NCBI GenBank assembly: GCA_018398765.1
Contig: JAHBMJ010005110.1
Coordinates: 27,501-74,705 of the forward strand
Source of the DNA: Chromera velia
Taxonomy: Eukaryota; Sar; Chromeraceae
Reading direction: 5' to 3'
DNA: 47,205 nt
Shown: positions 45,617-47,205 of the stretch, piece after piece
How positions within the stretch are numbered: the first letter of the stretch is position 1
How the letters are laid out: each line of letters starts with the position of its first letter
Made by a program: the position numbers and the translations under genes
Notes under the pieces: model-generated
Databases searched by the model: none
What the model saw: only the letters and a program-made list of their open reading frames with translations
Told to the model about the DNA's origin: nothing

Positions 45617-46704
45617 CTACTCCCCACTTTCTTGTACACGCGCGAAGTGCAGAAAGACCTGCTCTAGTGAAGGCAGCGACACCGCATAGTCTGCAATGCC
45701 CAGGGCTTTGCGGGCCCCCTCGAGACTCTCAAACACCTCCGCTAGGAGAATCAAGCCACACCGTCGGGATCTGCCCCATGCACCTGTCCCTTCACGGTCT
45801 CCTCTACCAGGAGGGGGTGCGCCATTCCCGCCATCTGTTGAATTCTCTAAGGTTGCCTCTCCGGTCAGTGGGGAGGGCTCTGCAGCACTCTCTGCAGAGA
45901 CTAGAAGCGCTGGTTGTCCAATGTGAGGTCTCACCCCACCAGATTGGCCTCCCATTCCTGAGCCCTGCTGTGCGATGTCCAACGAGAAGGACAGCCTGCC
46001 TCCAAGTCTCTCTCGCAGACGGGCTGAGGGGAATCTTCGGCTGATGAATTCAACCACATCATCCCCCCTGCTCCCTCTGCCGCATTCTCTCCCCCCCTCC
46101 CCGACCCCTGGCTCTATCAAATTGATCTCAATGCCATACTCACGCCCATACCGACTGCGGAGACGTGCGGGGGACCCGAGAGCTCTCAGCCTTCCCCTCA
46201 CGAGGATGCCGATGCAGTCGCAGAGGGTCTCTGCCTCCTCCATCGCATGCGTTGTCACCACAGCAGCACACCGGTTTCCCCTCAACTCTCGCTGGAGAAC
46301 CTCCCAGAGCGCACGGCGAGACGCAGGGTCCATGCCTGCCGAGGGCTCATCTAGCACGCACACCCTCGGCCTTGAGATGAGTGCGATCGCCACAGAGAGT
46401 TTCCTCCTCGTCCCCCCCGAAAGTTTCTGAGAATACTTATCTCCATGATCCTCGAAGTCCAAAGACTTCAACAAACGACCAGCAGCTGCTGCAGCAGCAC
46501 GCGGCTGCCTGCCTCCAAGCACGGCGTAGAGTTCCAGATGCTCGCGTGGGGTGACTGCGTGCCACAGGGCTGAAGCCTGGGGGCAGAAACCTAGAGCCTC
46601 CACGGCACGGGTCTCCTCAGCACTCACTGAGTGGCCCGCAATGCGTACATCTCCACCAGTTGCAGGCTCCTCCCCTGTCATCACGGAGATCGACACAGAC
46701 TTGC
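45617..46704 (-). CDS. ABCA-family ABC transporter, last exon (C-terminal nucleotide-binding domain), partial
   Basis: 1088-nt exon ending in a stop at 45617-45619. It begins within the Walker A motif: a preceding exon, outside the window or in unrecognised upstream sequence, must supply G(xx)G before GKS. Evidence in order: GKSVSISVMTGEEPATGGDV, Q-loop GFCPQASALWHAVTPREHLE, ABCA-type signature LSGGTRRKLSVAIAL, Walker B CVLDEPSAGMDP, H-loop VVTTHAMEEAETLCD and RLRALGSPARLRSRYG. The SGG-RRKLS signature and the short regulatory domain after the NBD point to subfamily A, lipid-handling full transporters. The final part (SLEQVFLHFARVQES) is the typical ABCA ending. A low-complexity Gly/Ser/Glu loop (about 45780-45950) is inserted before it. 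Membrane domains and NBD1 lie beyond the window. Confidence 0.88.
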
Positions 46705-47038
46705 CTGCATTCATTTATCCATATGCACGTATGTGGTAGGATGAAATGCAAATTGACAGACACTTGACAAGCAGATGCTGGGATGGCAAACGGACTAGCT
46801 GACAGATTCACGCGAAGGCACAAATACCGAGAGAGGAAAAAAGAGAAGAAAGTCCACCAGAAATGCTGGTCTGGTCCTCCCAAATGCGAACTGCAAAAGT
46901 ACCACAGATGGAAATCACCAATCTGTCAAATGTGGGAAAACTTGCGAAGGAGATTCTTCGCAATGCAAATGGGCACATGACAATTGTTGCTGTTTGTTGC
47001 CCGACTATTGGTCCGACACGAACGACACACACGGACGG

Positions 47039-47070
<32 letters not shown>

Positions 47071-47107
47071 GCACACACATACACACATACACACACACGC
47101 ACACACA

Positions 47108-47149
<42 letters not shown>

Positions 47150-47205
47150 CACACACACACACACACCTACACACACACACACACACCTACACACACACAC
47201 ACACA
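46705..47205 (-). other. Intron upstream of the ABCA last exon
   Basis: Non-coding sequence preceding the ATGCAG acceptor of the ABC transporter exon, running off the window end. It contains a long (CA)n tract from 47038. No exon encoding the missing Walker A half could be recognised. Confidence 0.6.
47038..47205. repeat. (CA)n microsatellite with CACCTA interruptions
   Basis: Mostly pure CA dinucleotides. Near the right edge, CACCTACAC interruptions recur at regular spacing, giving a higher-order period of about 28 bases. It reaches the window end. Confidence 0.95.

Noticed and set aside
46808-47186. Cys/Val-rich frames at the right edge
   Set aside because: Artefacts of the (CA)n microsatellite read on the minus strand.
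1-47205. CRISPR arrays or bacterial operons
   Set aside because: No regular repeat-spacer structure. The spliceosomal introns, TOM40 and MCM3 show this is eukaryotic nuclear DNA.

Overview
This is a gene-containing window from a nuclear eukaryotic genome. Its genes are broken by many short spliceosomal introns. Introns, intergenic DNA and degraded retrotransposons alternate with exons, and simple repeats (CA, GA, TTTC, TA) are common. The style fits an alveolate or stramenopile-type alga. A chromerid such as Chromera velia is my best guess, from the compact intron-rich genes, transposon load and alveolate-like TOM40 and MCM3 exons; the species call is inference. Introns have a distinctive signature: almost every 3' splice site is TGCAG, and about half of the 5' splice sites have C at position +3 (GTC).

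Layout. 1-3.9 kb: gene-free DNA with low-complexity GGCAAGCA-type arrays. 3.9-11.6 kb, minus strand: a 15-exon SulP/SLC26-type anion transporter with a C-terminal STAS domain (reconstructed 1012 aa, includes a 21-nt microexon). 12.5-16.8 kb, plus strand: a 9-exon TOM40 mitochondrial import pore (367 aa), head-to-head with the transporter. 17.6-18.7 kb: a 1-kb non-autonomous DNA transposon with perfect terminal inverted repeats. 19.1-20.6 kb, minus strand: an intronless ankyrin-repeat protein (479 aa). 21.2-25.0 kb, plus strand: the replicative helicase subunit MCM3 (3 exons, 952 aa), head-to-head with the ankyrin gene.

26.6-36.5 kb is a transposon graveyard. It holds a 5'-truncated LINE with a still-open reverse transcriptase ORF, a decayed second non-LTR element with simple-sequence tails, and a striking 2.5-kb unit: two 377-bp, virtually identical inverted-repeat elements in direct orientation bracketing a decayed zinc-knuckle ORF. 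36.9-44.1 kb, plus strand: a 13-exon gene for a protein with a Pro-rich N-terminus, a coiled coil, a run of symmetric phase-0 acidic exons (one recently duplicated together with its introns) and a divergent protein-kinase domain. 45.6-46.7 kb, minus strand: the last exon (second nucleotide-binding domain) of an ABCA-type ABC transporter whose 5' part lies beyond the window end.

The genes do not form a pathway; they are ordinary eukaryotic neighbours, arranged as two head-to-head pairs and tail-to-tail pairs. Exon models were built by eye from reading-frame continuity, splice signals and recalled family patterns. Exon lengths sum to multiples of three in the four spliced genes, which supports the phases, but no transcript evidence was available.
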